Notes: generated by a model from the sequence alone, not told the origin. DNA of 64,000 nt from Fictibacillus terranigra (GCF_030412265.1 NZ_JAUHLN010000002.1:310001-374000), one strand, 5' to 3'. Shown: positions 1-9,281, counted from the stretch's first letter. Numbers and translations are program-made.

Positions 1-518
1 AAACCTGCTGCTGCTTTAACAATGTCACCTGTAAAAGGATTTGTCACGGTTCTTCGATAGTCTAAGATCCCGTTCAGAATCGGAAGTGTCTCAGGCTTTG
101 ACACATTGATTTCGTCAATGTACAAGAAATGGCCGAATGTTGCGGCCTTTGTCACGGGGCCTGGAATAAACTCAATTTCAGAATGCCCTTTTTCATAGGA
201 GATTGTCTTGTGCCCCAATAACGCTTCCGCATCGAGATCGACGGAACAGTTGATGGAATGGAGAGGCTGCTGAAACAAAAATGACAAGTATTCAGCTAAC
301 TTCGTTTTCCCCGATCCTGTCGGCCCTTTCAGCAGTACGTTCTTTCCCATCAACAGAGCAATAACTGCATCTTTTACAATCTCAGGATCTCCTGCTGTAT
401 ACCCTTCAGCACCAATAAGACCTTTAAACTCAGGTATTGTCGTTTCCTTCCGCCTGTTTCTTTCGTCATTTAATTTTTCAGCAAGTGCGTTCGGTAATCG
501 CAATTGATCTATGGTCAT
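1..518 (-). CDS. MoxR-family AAA+ ATPase, 3' end cut off by window edge
   Basis: N-terminal 172 residues of an AAA+ ATPase read on the minus strand; the gene continues beyond base 1. Visible are a Walker A (GPTGSGKT, about residues 57-64) and a Walker B with the MoxR-like ending FLYIDEINVSKPE. MoxR ATPases act as chaperones that remodel or insert cofactors, usually with a von Willebrand factor A partner. The nearest family counterpart I recall is B. subtilis YojN (annotated NorQ-like). The ATG at 516-518 is preceded by AAAGGGA. The partner gene would lie outside the window, so the substrate is not inferable. Confidence 0.85.
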   Translation of the reverse strand, partial: MTIDQLRLPNALAEKLNDERNRRKETTIPEFKGLIGAEGYTAGDPEIVKDAVIALLMGKNVLLKGPTGSGKTKLAEYLSFLFQQPLHSINCSVDLDAEALLGHKTISYEKGHSEIEFIPGPVTKAATFGHFLYIDEINVSKPETLPILNGILDYRRTVTNPFTGDIVKAAAG

Positions 519-656
519 ATAAATATCCCTTTCATCATTAAAACTATAAAAATCTATTATATAGTATATCTCATCTTCTTTCCTTTCAACTGCCTGGTTT
601 AGGGTCCTGCATTGACATTCGGAAGGAACCGCCTTAATATTAGGACCAGGTACTAA

Positions 657-1439
<783 letters not shown>

Positions 1440-1445
1440 ATACAG

Positions 1446-1479
1446 TGAAAAAAACGCTCAAAAATATGAGCGTTTTTTT
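1446..1479 (+). terminator. Rho-independent terminator of fabL
   Basis: Stem AACGCTCA / TGAGCGTT around a short A/T loop, followed by seven T. Confidence 0.85.
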
Positions 1480-1491
1480 AAAATAAAAAGA

Positions 1492-1521
1492 TTGACTGAC
1501 TGGTCATATCAGTAATATAAT
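1492..1521 (+). promoter_or_regulatory. Promoter and probable autoregulatory operator of the TetR/efflux pair
   Basis: TTGACT (1492-1497), an 18-bp spacer and TATAAT (1516-1521). The -35 and spacer carry the imperfect dyads TGAC-N6-GTCA (1493-1506) and ACTG-N7-CAGT (1499-1513), a typical location for a TetR-family repressor to bind. Autoregulation by the next gene is inferred, not shown. Confidence 0.65.
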
Positions 1522-1588
1522 GATTGAGTGTTATTTAGTTAATAAAGTTAAATAAACAGAATTTTCACTGGGGGATCATGCTGGGAAG

Positions 1589-2476
1589 GTGATTAAAACG
1601 AATCGTAAAAAGATAAAAATCATTGAAAGCGGACTAACTTTATTTGCAAAAAAAGGATATGAATTCACCTCGATACAGGAAATCGCCACAGAAAGCAATA
1701 TTTCCAAAGGCGCCTTCTATCTTCATTTTAAATCCAAAGAAGAACTGCTCCTGTCGATCTTTAAATACAACCATGAAAACATGAAGGCTCAAATTACAGC
1801 AGTGGATAAATTGAACATGGACCCGAGGGAAAAATTCAAACAGCAGATTCTTGTACAACTGAAACAAATCGCAGAACATAAAGATTTTATAATTATGCAT
1901 TTTCGGGAACAAGCCGTCGCCATGAATGAAGATATTCACCGCTACATGAGAAAGATGCAGATGGAAATGAAGACGTGGTATGAAGGTACCCTCATGGAGA
2001 TTTACGGGTCTGAAGCTGCCCCTTACCTGTATGATCTCTCCCTATTGTTGGACGGAATACGAACGATCTTTGTGAAATTGATGATTGTCAGCCAAATACC
2101 ATTGGATATCGAGCGGCTCCCTGCCTATATTCTCAAGCGGATGGATCATTTGGTGGACGGAATTCTGCTTGAGGGTGGTCCTCCTTTAATGGAAGAAACA
2201 ATGGTGAAGGCTTACTTTTCCGACCATTCCAGCTGCGCTGATGATGTCTTGAGGGAAATCGTCGCTAACATGAAGGATCAGCTCGATATACTCGGAATGG
2301 ATGAAGAGGATTACGACTTACACCTCAAAGCCATTGATTATTTAAAAAGATGCCTTGAACAGAAGGCACCCGATCGATTTTCCATTCAAGGAGTACTCGC
2401 CAATCTAAAACAAGTTTCTGAGTTGAAACCGTATTGTAAAGAAATAGCACAGCACTTAAAGATTCAAATAGTATAA
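1589..2476 (+). CDS. TetR-family transcriptional regulator with long C-terminal extension
   Basis: Residues 5-55 form the TetR helix-turn-helix (SIQEIATESNISKGAFYLHF). The following all-helical region is the ligand-binding domain. At 295 residues it is about 100 longer than a standard TetR protein; the tail (about 205-295) is acidic and helical (LDILGMDEEDYDLHLKAIDYL). B. subtilis YcnC is of similar size and is also paired with a 14-TM efflux pump, so this is probably the same type of pair. The GTG start is uncertain: GGGGGA lies 13 nt upstream and GGGAAGG overlaps the codon. It most likely represses itself and the adjacent pump gene 24 bp downstream. Confidence 0.85.
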   Translation: MIKTNRKKIKIIESGLTLFAKKGYEFTSIQEIATESNISKGAFYLHFKSKEELLLSIFKYNHENMKAQITAVDKLNMDPREKFKQQILVQLKQIAEHKDFIIMHFREQAVAMNEDIHRYMRKMQMEMKTWYEGTLMEIYGSEAAPYLYDLSLLLDGIRTIFVKLMIVSQIPLDIERLPAYILKRMDHLVDGILLEGGPPLMEETMVKAYFSDHSSCADDVLREIVANMKDQLDILGMDEEDYDLHLKAIDYLKRCLEQKAPDRFSIQGVLANLKQVSELKPYCKEIAQHLKIQIV

Positions 2477-2500
2477 AAAAGAACGGAGAAGAACTATCCT

Positions 2501-4105
2501 ATGAAAATTGAACAACAGAAACCTATCAACCGTAATATGGTCTTATTAGGCCTAATTATCGGAATGTTTTTCAGTGCAATGGAACAGACGGTCGTCGGTA
2601 CTGCGATGCCTACCATTATCGGCGAACTAAATGGTTTTTCCATTTTTGCCTGGGTAACAACCGCCTATTTAATCACTTCGACTACGATTATCCCGATCGT
2701 CGGGAAGCTTTCAGATCTATACGGGCGCCGTTCACTTTATTTAATCGGTACCATCATTTTCGTCATTGGTTCCGGCTTATGTGCAACGGCTGCCTCCATG
2801 GAACAATTGATCTTCTACCGAGGGTTGCAGGGTCTAGGCGGCGGAATGATCATGCCCCTTTCCCAAACCATCATAGGTGATATTTTCACAGCGGAACAGC
2901 GTGCAAAATGGCAGGGTGTTTTTGGAGCAATCTTTGGGTTAAGCTCCGTCATCGGTCCGTTCATCGGTGGATTTTTAGTCGACACGATCAGCTGGCACTG
3001 GATTTTCTTAATTAATGTACCGTTTGGTATCCTGTCTGCCATCCTTATCTTCGTTGGGATGAAAAATGAATTGGTAAGACCAAAAGACGAAGTCCATATC
3101 GATTATCTTGGAATCATCACACTGATTCCAGCCATCGTCCTGTTGCTGCTTGGGTTAACGTTTGGCGGAGATAAATTTGAATGGGTTTCAATGGAAAGCG
3201 GATTGATCTTCGGCTCTTCCATCGTTCTCATGATCGTTTTTGGATTTGTAGAAAAGAGAGCAAAAGAGCCTGTACTGGATCTCTCCTTATTTAAAAACCG
3301 TGTGTTCGCAACAACCAACGCTTTAGGTTTCTTGCTTGGTTTGGGGATGTTTGGCGCGATCATGTTCGTGCCGATGTTTATGCAGGGGATCCTGGGTGTC
3401 ACACCAACACAAGCAGGCTCCACCATGACACCTATGATGATCTCTCTTATCCTCGCAAGCATCATCGGAGGAAGACTTCTATTGAAACTTCCTTACCGAA
3501 CCGTACTGACGGTCGGTATGATTATTACAGCTGTCGGGTTCTACTTGATGAGTACGATGGGTGTAGATTCTAAGGAATTAACAGCCTATGCTTACATGAT
3601 TGTTATGGGATTAGGAATGGGTCTCGTCATGCCGACCTTGATGATCGCTATTCAAAACGAATTTCCAAAATCAAAACTGGGAGCTGTAACGTCCGCTTCT
3701 ACGTTCTTCCGTTCGATCGGAGGTACGATTGGTATTACTGTCTTAAACGTAGTAATGAACCACTCCTTAGAGACAAAAATGAATGATGTCGTAAGTGAAC
3801 AATCGAACCCGATGCTTCAAGGGATCTTTCAAAAACTCGCAGGTAAAACGGATGCTCTGTTCAGCCTTTTAATCCATCCCGACCTTCTTAAACTGCCTGG
3901 CAGCATTAAAAATACGGTGATTCACTCCATACAGACTGCCTGGAGCAATTCATTCACCACCGTCTTTTTAACGGGCTTGATTTTTATTGGCGCGGGTATA
4001 TTGGTCGCTTTATCTGTCGGTGGCGGGAGAATCAGCCGCCAGCGGCCAGAACAATCTGCACCGGCTGATAAGTCGATGGTTGTTGAAAAACCAGCTGTTG
4101 AATAA
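2501..4105 (+). CDS. MFS multidrug efflux transporter, EmrB/QacA (DHA2) type
   Basis: 534 residues with about 14 hydrophobic segments, as in the proton-driven DHA2 drug exporters. Motif A is present after TM2 (GKLSDLYGRR, about residue 68) and the antiporter motif C in TM5 (SSVIGPFIGG). The N-terminal MEQTVVGTAMPTI is a family hallmark. It lies 24 bp after the TetR gene with AACGGAG just upstream, so the two form a regulator-pump operon. The pump substrate cannot be told from sequence; related pumps export lipophilic cations, antibiotics or bile-like compounds. Confidence 0.88.
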   Translation: MKIEQQKPINRNMVLLGLIIGMFFSAMEQTVVGTAMPTIIGELNGFSIFAWVTTAYLITSTTIIPIVGKLSDLYGRRSLYLIGTIIFVIGSGLCATAASMEQLIFYRGLQGLGGGMIMPLSQTIIGDIFTAEQRAKWQGVFGAIFGLSSVIGPFIGGFLVDTISWHWIFLINVPFGILSAILIFVGMKNELVRPKDEVHIDYLGIITLIPAIVLLLLGLTFGGDKFEWVSMESGLIFGSSIVLMIVFGFVEKRAKEPVLDLSLFKNRVFATTNALGFLLGLGMFGAIMFVPMFMQGILGVTPTQAGSTMTPMMISLILASIIGGRLLLKLPYRTVLTVGMIITAVGFYLMSTMGVDSKELTAYAYMIVMGLGMGLVMPTLMIAIQNEFPKSKLGAVTSASTFFRSIGGTIGITVLNVVMNHSLETKMNDVVSEQSNPMLQGIFQKLAGKTDALFSLLIHPDLLKLPGSIKNTVIHSIQTAWSNSFTTVFLTGLIFIGAGILVALSVGGGRISRQRPEQSAPADKSMVVEKPAVE

Positions 4106-4111
4106 ACCACT

Positions 4112-4149
4112 AAATAAAGACATGAGGAATTTACCTCATGTCTTTATTG
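4112..4149. terminator. Bidirectional terminator between the efflux gene and metX
   Basis: Perfect stem AATAAAGACATGAGG / CCTCATGTCTTTATT. It overlaps the last codons and stop of metX on the minus strand and follows the efflux gene by 7 bp. Confidence 0.8.
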
Positions 4150-5230
4150 TTTCTCTCATAAAATTCGCGAACAGGTTTCCCCACTTATCAAACTCGGTCA
4201 AAAACCCATCGTGGCCAAACATTGTATTTACCTCTTGAAAACGTGCTTCTTTATTTCCTGATTGGACCAAAAGAATAAACTCCTGCATCGAATCAACCGG
4301 GTAAAGCAGATCCCCGGAAAACCCAACACATAGCATAGGTACATTATAATTTTGTGAAGCGGCAGCTACTCCACCTCTTCCCCTGCCAATATCATGAGTA
4401 TCCATCGCTTTTAATAAAGTGAGATAACAGTTCGCATCAAATCGGTCGGCTAATTTATCCGCCTGATAATGAAGATAAGATTCCACCGAAAACACAGCTT
4501 TCTCCTGTATGGTTTCCCAATTTCCGGTTTGTTTCCTCTGAAAACGGTGGTCGAATAAACGTCCTGAACGGTAGGTGAGCATACCGATCATGCGGGCAAT
4601 GCCGAGCCCTTTTCTTGGCCCGCAATCAGGGCTGTATCTCCCGTTATTCCATAAAGGATCACTTATGATGGCCGATCTGCCGGCCGCGTTAAAGCCAATC
4701 GCATAATCACTTAGTGTCGGTGTCACGGCAATGGGAATTAAGCGCTCCATATAATCTGGATACAGCAAGCCCCACTCCAGTACCTGCATGCCTCCTAGCG
4801 ATCCGCCGATTACAGCCTCCAATCGTCTGATCCTGAGAACATCTAAAAGTTTTTTTTGCGCATGCACCATATCTCTAATCGTGATGACAGGGAAATCCGG
4901 TCCGTACGGCACACCTGTGTCGGGATTGATGGAAAGTGCTCCTGTTGAGCCATCGCAGCCACCGAGCACATTTGTAGTAATCACCTGGTATCGGTCCAAA
5001 TCAATATATTCCCCGCTTCCTAATAACCCTGTCCACCATCCTTCTCCTATCTCGCTGTCTAATGTATAGTGATTGCCTGTCAGTGCATGGCATACGAAGA
5101 TCGCAGGCGCGTCCTCTGCACCAATCCGCTGGTAGGCGATATGTACATCGTTCAGCACCTTACCCGATTCTAATGTTAGTTCTCCTATTGCTGCTGTATG
5201 ATTGACAGCAGGCAGCTTTGTATTTTCCAA
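4136..5230 (-). CDS. metX: Homoserine O-acetyltransferase MetX
   Basis: Alpha/beta-hydrolase-fold enzyme that acetylates homoserine for methionine synthesis. The nucleophile elbow GGSLGGMQ, the late Asp region (CVGFSGDLLYPVDSMQEF) and the catalytic His (FGHDGF) are all present. B. subtilis uses the unrelated MetA here, so this is the alternative enzyme. I place the start at TTG 5230, where a GGGGGG ribosome site lies 7 nt upstream; a longer reading from 5257 would begin inside the riboswitch terminator. Transcription is controlled by the SAM-I riboswitch upstream. The gene stands alone, with no metY or hom beside it. Confidence 0.92.
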   Translation of the reverse strand: MENTKLPAVNHTAAIGELTLESGKVLNDVHIAYQRIGAEDAPAIFVCHALTGNHYTLDSEIGEGWWTGLLGSGEYIDLDRYQVITTNVLGGCDGSTGALSINPDTGVPYGPDFPVITIRDMVHAQKKLLDVLRIRRLEAVIGGSLGGMQVLEWGLLYPDYMERLIPIAVTPTLSDYAIGFNAAGRSAIISDPLWNNGRYSPDCGPRKGLGIARMIGMLTYRSGRLFDHRFQRKQTGNWETIQEKAVFSVESYLHYQADKLADRFDANCYLTLLKAMDTHDIGRGRGGVAAASQNYNVPMLCVGFSGDLLYPVDSMQEFILLVQSGNKEARFQEVNTMFGHDGFLTEFDKWGNLFANFMRETIKT

Positions 5231-5255
5231 CAGATATCCCCCCAATTTATATAAC

Positions 5256-5428
5256 AAAAAAGCACCTCTCTAAAAGATTCAGAGAGGTGCAATCAACCGT
5301 TTGGGCGTGACCTTCTCTTATCTCTCAAAGCTTTTTGCCTTGCAGGATTTGGCACCTGTTCAGAATAAAAATCTGCAGGTTGCCGGGTATCATCGGGCCA
5401 GTCCCTCCACCACTCTTGATAAGAGTTA
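5256..5428 (-). promoter_or_regulatory. SAM-I (S-box) riboswitch with terminator upstream of metX
   Basis: Read on the minus strand, 5428-5313 carries the S-box aptamer: P1 strand CTTATCAAGAG, then GTGGTGGAGGGACTGGCCC, then GATGATACCCGGCAACC, and the closing GAGATAAGAG. It is followed by a strong hairpin (GCACCTCTCT / AGAGAGGTGC, 5261-5290) and a U run. Family knowledge: S-adenosylmethionine binding favours the terminator and shuts off the downstream gene, here metX. Confidence 0.95.
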
Positions 5429-5488
5429 ATTATGAAATTTTCAAATAATAAATACTTTAATATGTTCCAAATTACCGTACTCTCCCAC

Positions 5489-5514
5489 GTTTGTCAAATA
5501 AAATTTAAGGGAAA
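5489..5514 (+). promoter_or_regulatory. Possible SigB-type promoter of the universal stress gene
   Basis: GTTTGT (5489-5494), 14 bp, GGGAAA (5509-5514) resembles the SigB consensus GTTTAA-N12-14-GGGTAT. No good SigA promoter is seen in this 120-bp gap. Two to three mismatches make this tentative. Confidence 0.35.
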
Positions 5515-5549
5515 GAATTTATAAAGCATACGAAAAAGAGGGGGTTTTT

Positions 5550-6038
5550 ATGCCATATTATAAGAGAATTCTTGTAGGTGTAGATGGATCTGAATCTTCA
5601 GAAGTAGCTTTTTACAGAGCGATTGAAATAACAAAGGAATATCATGCCCAGCTTTTGATTGTCCATATCTCTGAGGAGCGGATTCCTGCGGCTCCCATGG
5701 ATTCAGGTACTGTGGATATTGAAAAGGGATCTGGCAAAAACCATGGTGGAACCCTACTCGAAGATTATGAACAAAAGGCCAGAAAACTTGGATTAAAACA
5801 TGTGAAGACATTATCCAATTACGGTTCTCCCAAAACCGAAATCCTGTCATTTGCTTCGATGCATGACGCTGATTTAATTGTCTGCGGTGCAACAGGCTTA
5901 AACGCGATGGAGCGCATTTTTATTGGAAGTGTGTCACAATACATTACGAGGCATGCGACTTGTGATGTACTGATCGCCCGGAACAGCCATAAGATTGAGG
6001 TGTCGGGTCTTAGCATTAAAAGTACGAGTAAATTGTAA
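5550..6038 (+). CDS. Universal stress protein (UspA family)
   Basis: 162 residues, single Usp domain. It begins YKRILVGVDGSESSEVA, where the Asp and the following loop contact ATP. The ATP-binding signature GATGLNAMERIFIGSVS (G-x2-G-x9-G-S) lies near residue 115, so it should be an ATP-binding Usp. It carries a non-conserved linker around residues 45-65. Single-gene unit with AGAGGGGG before the ATG and a strong terminator after. A SigB-like promoter upstream would fit a general-stress role, as for B. subtilis YxiE and NhaX. Confidence 0.88.
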   Translation: MPYYKRILVGVDGSESSEVAFYRAIEITKEYHAQLLIVHISEERIPAAPMDSGTVDIEKGSGKNHGGTLLEDYEQKARKLGLKHVKTLSNYGSPKTEILSFASMHDADLIVCGATGLNAMERIFIGSVSQYITRHATCDVLIARNSHKIEVSGLSIKSTSKL

Positions 6039-6082
6039 AACAGCCTCAATCCCTGCTGATGACAGGGATTGAGGCTGTTTTT
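6038..6082. terminator. Bidirectional terminator, usp / SleB-type hydrolase
   Basis: 15-bp perfect stem CAGCCTCAATCCCTG / CAGGGATTGAGGCTG flanked by an A run and a T run; serves the two convergent genes. Confidence 0.9.
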
Positions 6083-6084
6083 CA

Positions 6085-6678
6085 TTATTTGCTGAATGTG
6101 TGGTTTCCGATCACTTTATTCACTGGTTTACTGTCGAGCCAGCGGCTTACCGCTGTTGTTTTATTATAGAAGAAAAGCGAGCCATTTGTATTGTCATATC
6201 CCGCCAGTGCTTTTTCCACCGCTTTCTCAGATTGTGAAGAAGGCTTTTTCAGGTTGTTTTCCAATACCGGCTGAAACTGCCCTTTATCAAAAATGACGCC
6301 TTGAATCGAATCCGGAAAGCTGTCAGCCTCTACTCTGTTTAAAACAACAGCGGCGACTGCTGTTTTGCCTTCGAAACTTTCACCCATCGCTTCGGATTCA
6401 ACGAGGGAAGCCAGCAGTCTTTTATCTGCGGAAGACGCTTTTGCCCGCTCCTGGCTAACCCCTTTAACAGCCGGTATATTTAATTGCTGACCAGGGCGGA
6501 TGATATTTCCTTCCATGTTATTGTCCCTTTTAATATCCTCGTAGGAAACGTCATAAGACTGTCCAAGCTTCCATAACGTATCCCCTTCTTTAACCGTATG
6601 TGCGCTTGCAGATGTTCCTCCCGCGATCGAAAGCGCAATGGCTGTTATCCCTGTAATTAAACCGATCTTTTTATACAT
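6085..6678 (-). CDS. Secreted LysM / SleB-type cell-wall hydrolase
   Basis: 197 residues. Signal peptide at 1-26 (KKIGLITGITAIALSIAGG...SASA), one LysM peptidoglycan-binding repeat (HTVKEGDTLWKLGQSYDVS...LNIP, about 27-70), then a Hydrolase_2/SleB domain (about 85-197) with the conserved acidic start LLASLVESEAMGESFEGK and VVLNRVE. SleB/CwlJ-type enzymes cut spore cortex or vegetative peptidoglycan; this LysM-SleB layout resembles B. subtilis YkvT. Whether it acts in germination or in the mother cell cannot be decided. Ribosome site AAGGAGG precedes the ATG. Confidence 0.85.
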   Translation of the reverse strand: MYKKIGLITGITAIALSIAGGTSASAHTVKEGDTLWKLGQSYDVSYEDIKRDNNMEGNIIRPGQQLNIPAVKGVSQERAKASSADKRLLASLVESEAMGESFEGKTAVAAVVLNRVEADSFPDSIQGVIFDKGQFQPVLENNLKKPSSQSEKAVEKALAGYDNTNGSLFFYNKTTAVSRWLDSKPVNKVIGNHTFSK

Positions 6679-6853
6679 AAAATATTGTACCTCCTTGAAT
6701 CGTTTCGTTTCGTCAAAAGCCTATGGACGATTCCTGTACACCCATTTTTTGCGGACTTGCTCAGCCCCTAAGGGTTATGTTTCGGGTTATTCATTTATTT
6801 TGTGACCATCCAATATACTGGTTATAGATCAATGACACCAGGAGGATGATAAC

Positions 6854-7426
6854 GTGCCGTTCCTTAAAAGAATCGAGAAAATATTTTCTCCGCTCGTTTT
6901 TCCCTCTTCAGACGATTTGCTGGAGGCGATCCAAAAACTTCAGGCGGCTGAAACTGACGCCGCTCCTTTTGTGATGAATTCAGAAAATAAACCTTATGGC
7001 AGGAAATTAATTTTTAAGAGCGACTATGTAGAAATTCTGGTCATGGCCTGGTCTCAGACCTTGGATTGCTCACCGCATGACCACGGGCGGTCGTTTGGGT
7101 GGGTACAAGTGATATCTGGATCCTCAAACCACACGCTGTATAAATTGCAGCCAGGGGGATTGCCCGTGGCGGTAAAAAAGGAGATTGAAAAAAAGGGATC
7201 ACTTTTGCATGTGGGAAGAGGCATGATCCATAAGATGGGTACTTATGAAAAGAAACCATTGATCACCTTGCATGTCTACTCTCCCCCCATTTCGGGTATG
7301 AAAGTATTTGACCTTGAAAAATGTGCAGCTTGCATTGTCTCCGAAGATTGTGGCGCATGGTGGCCGGATGAACAACGACAGCTGCTGAAGACGATTCTTC
7401 TTCCGCCAAAGCATGCCAAGCCATAA
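6854..7426 (+). CDS. cdoA: Cysteine dioxygenase (type I, cupin)
   Basis: Oxidises cysteine to cysteine sulfinate. The cupin iron ligands are visible as SPHDHGRSFGW (two His) and MIHKMG (third His). The loop TLHVYSPPI holds the Tyr that in animal enzymes cross-links to a Cys. Length (190) fits bacterial cysteine dioxygenases. AGGAGG lies 8 nt before the start. It stands alone; the decayed region and sulfur genes elsewhere do not place it in a pathway. Confidence 0.85.
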   Translation: MPFLKRIEKIFSPLVFPSSDDLLEAIQKLQAAETDAAPFVMNSENKPYGRKLIFKSDYVEILVMAWSQTLDCSPHDHGRSFGWVQVISGSSNHTLYKLQPGGLPVAVKKEIEKKGSLLHVGRGMIHKMGTYEKKPLITLHVYSPPISGMKVFDLEKCAACIVSEDCGAWWPDEQRQLLKTILLPPKHAKP

Positions 7427-7557
7427 TTTTTATTTTCGCAAATCCAGTGATTTAATAGGTTATTCTATAATTTCTTACAGCCTGTCCTATTTATCATCAC
7501 TCATTCTCACTTTCTTAAGAGATTATTGCCTATAACGGACGATGTTCCATCAAAGGG

Positions 7558-7585
7558 TTGAAACCTCTTCTTAACATGTTAAGAT
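7558..7585 (+). promoter_or_regulatory. proI promoter overlapped by a perfect 14-bp palindrome
   Basis: TTGAAA (7558-7563), 16 bp, TAAGAT (7580-7585). The palindrome CTTAACATGTTAAG (7570-7583) covers the spacer and part of the -10, followed by further TTAA half-sites (7591-7605). The arrangement looks like a repressor operator. No Pro T-box, known for B. subtilis proline genes, is present. Confidence 0.45.
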
Positions 7586-7627
7586 AGGACCTTAAGTGAA
7601 CTTAACACAGCAATAAGGAGAGGTTGC

Positions 7628-8464
7628 ATGTTAAAAACAAAAAAAGTGCTTTTTATTGGAGCAGGTTCCATGGCCGAGGCGATTGCTGCCGGAATGGTCA
7701 ATCAGGAAAAATTACCGCCCAGCAACATTGTGATGACAAACAAACAAAATGATCAGCGACGAATTGAACTAATGAAAAATTATAAAGTGGTTGCTCTTCC
7801 TTACAGTGAAGTCCAAGTACAAGAAGCAGATCTCATCATCTTGGCCATGAAGCCGAAAGACGCCGAAACAGCGCTCATTGAACTGAAACCGAAGGTAAAG
7901 GCTGATCAAATTGTAATGTCTGTTCTCGCTGGAATTTCGACGGGTTTCATGGAAGAAATTCTTCCTGAGGGACAGCCGGTCATCAGGATTATGCCGAACA
8001 CCTCAAGTACCATTGGAGAATCCATCACAGCGATAACCGGCGGACAATCCGTTTCAATGGAACATATTGAACTGGCTAAAGAGTTATTTTCTGCGATCGG
8101 CCGTGTAAAAGTGATCGATGAAGAACAGATGGATGTGTTTACAGGAATAGCGGGCAGCGGTCCGGCTTACATTTACTATGTTTTGGAGCATATTGAAAAA
8201 ACAGCCCAGGCTGAAGGATTCGATGAGGACCTTGCGAGGGAGATAGCAGCCCAAACGGTTTTTGGTGCCAGTAAAATGGTGTTGGATACTCAGGCTTCCC
8301 CTGAATCACTGAGGAAAAAAGTAACGTCGCCAAATGGTACGACCGCAGCAGGATTAAAAGCACTAAAAGAAAACAAAGCAGGCCAGGCTTTTGCCGAAGC
8401 CATTTTAAGTGCGAAAGAAAGATCGGCTGCCATCCGAAAAGAGTATGAAAAAGTGTCTGTATGA
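7628..8464 (+). CDS. proI: Pyrroline-5-carboxylate reductase
   Basis: Last step of proline synthesis, NAD(P)H reduction of pyrroline-5-carboxylate. N-terminal Rossmann motif FIGAGSMAEAIAAGM, AMKP motif, and the C-terminal dimerisation domain with GSGPAYIYYVLE and the signature TSPNGTTAAGLKAL. Length 278 equals B. subtilis ProI. AAGGAGAGG precedes the ATG; monocistronic with its own terminator. No proB or proA is in the window. Confidence 0.93.
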   Translation: MLKTKKVLFIGAGSMAEAIAAGMVNQEKLPPSNIVMTNKQNDQRRIELMKNYKVVALPYSEVQVQEADLIILAMKPKDAETALIELKPKVKADQIVMSVLAGISTGFMEEILPEGQPVIRIMPNTSSTIGESITAITGGQSVSMEHIELAKELFSAIGRVKVIDEEQMDVFTGIAGSGPAYIYYVLEHIEKTAQAEGFDEDLAREIAAQTVFGASKMVLDTQASPESLRKKVTSPNGTTAAGLKALKENKAGQAFAEAILSAKERSAAIRKEYEKVSV

Positions 8465-8465
8465 T

Positions 8466-8500
8466 AAAAAAACATCGCCTTAAACGGGCGATGTTTTTTA
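8466..8500 (+). terminator. Terminator of proI
   Basis: AACATCGCC / GGGCGATGTT stem followed by six T. Confidence 0.85.
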
Positions 8501-8576
8501 AAATGCAACATAAGGTATAACAGCCATTTGTGTCTGTCATACTGATAAAAAGGCTGTTTGGGAGGAACATGGACGA

Positions 8577-8720
8577 ATGGTAAAGCAACGTGCAGGATAT
8601 CATGCATGTATATTAGCCATAACGGCTTCTGTATTGATTTGGTCGGCCGGCCGACCGCTCCGTATACTTGGATTCCTGAAGTGGCACCAGCGGTTCTACC
8701 GATTTTTAACCTCATATTTA
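8577..8720 (+). pseudogene. Possible remnant of an EamA/DMT transporter
   Basis: GGGAGG precedes an ATG at 8577. The first ~25 codons (MVKQRAGYHACILAITASV then LIWSAG) look like TM1 of an EamA transporter, after which family resemblance is lost at a GC palindrome (8641-8656). Two overlapping frames stay open to about 8822 and 8878, but neither looks like a coherent protein (many Cys, Phe, Tyr). The most likely reading is a 5' gene fragment left by a deletion. Weakly supported. Confidence 0.3.
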
Positions 8721-8738
8721 CTTATAAATATTTTCAGT

Positions 8739-9281
8739 TTACCACAGCTTTTGTTTTCGTGCCGTATGCATTTCTGTTTCTGCTCTTCCTCGTTCAACCT
8801 GCGGCAATATCCGTTTCTTTAAGAAATAAACGGTCCATGACGAAAAAACGCCATTTGGCTGGGGGAGGCTTCCGATGAAATTGTCTTGCTCTAAACCATA
8901 CTTTTTAGGTACAGGGAAGCCATGAAGTGCGGCTAGTTTTTCTCCTAACATCCTTTCAGTGTCTTTCGTTTTCTCACCTTGAATCCACTCTGCCAGTAAA
9001 TAGCCGGCTTCCCCTTCAGTCCTTCTGTCTTTATAAGCAAAAACTTCCGGAACATTGATGGTTTGAGTGTTCTTAATCTCATCCAGACCAGCAGCTTCAC
9101 ATTCGAAGAAACGTGCAGATGCTTGATGATTCACTTTTAAAAGATACGTCTGTTTCTTTGTTTGAACAGCATAAACCTTATTGATGCTGCCACCGGTTAT
9201 TCCTCTGATGTAAAAAGAATCTGCCGGACATAAAACTGGTTCAGATGTTCTTTCATTTTTTTCAACAACCCTGTCTCTTGA
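8739..9281 (-). pseudogene. Truncated fructosamine/ketosamine kinase-family remnant
   Basis: Minus-strand reading open from about 9281 matches the start of the fructosamine-3-kinase family: GITGGSINKVY (beta-hairpin), TYLLKVN (ATP Lys), RFFECEAAGLDEI, INVPEVFAY, GYLLAEWIQG, LGEKLAALHG, DNFIGSLPQPN and SSWTVYF. There is no credible start codon at the 5' end, and the protein stops about 20 residues after SSW, before the catalytic HGDLW-type loop. It is therefore broken at both ends and cannot be an active kinase. It faces the transporter remnant, suggesting a deletion removed the sequence between. Confidence 0.65.

Noticed and set aside
8558-8878. Plus-strand 106-residue protein
   Set aside because: Composition is not protein-like, it overlaps a clearer minus-strand kinase remnant and shows no conserved motif.
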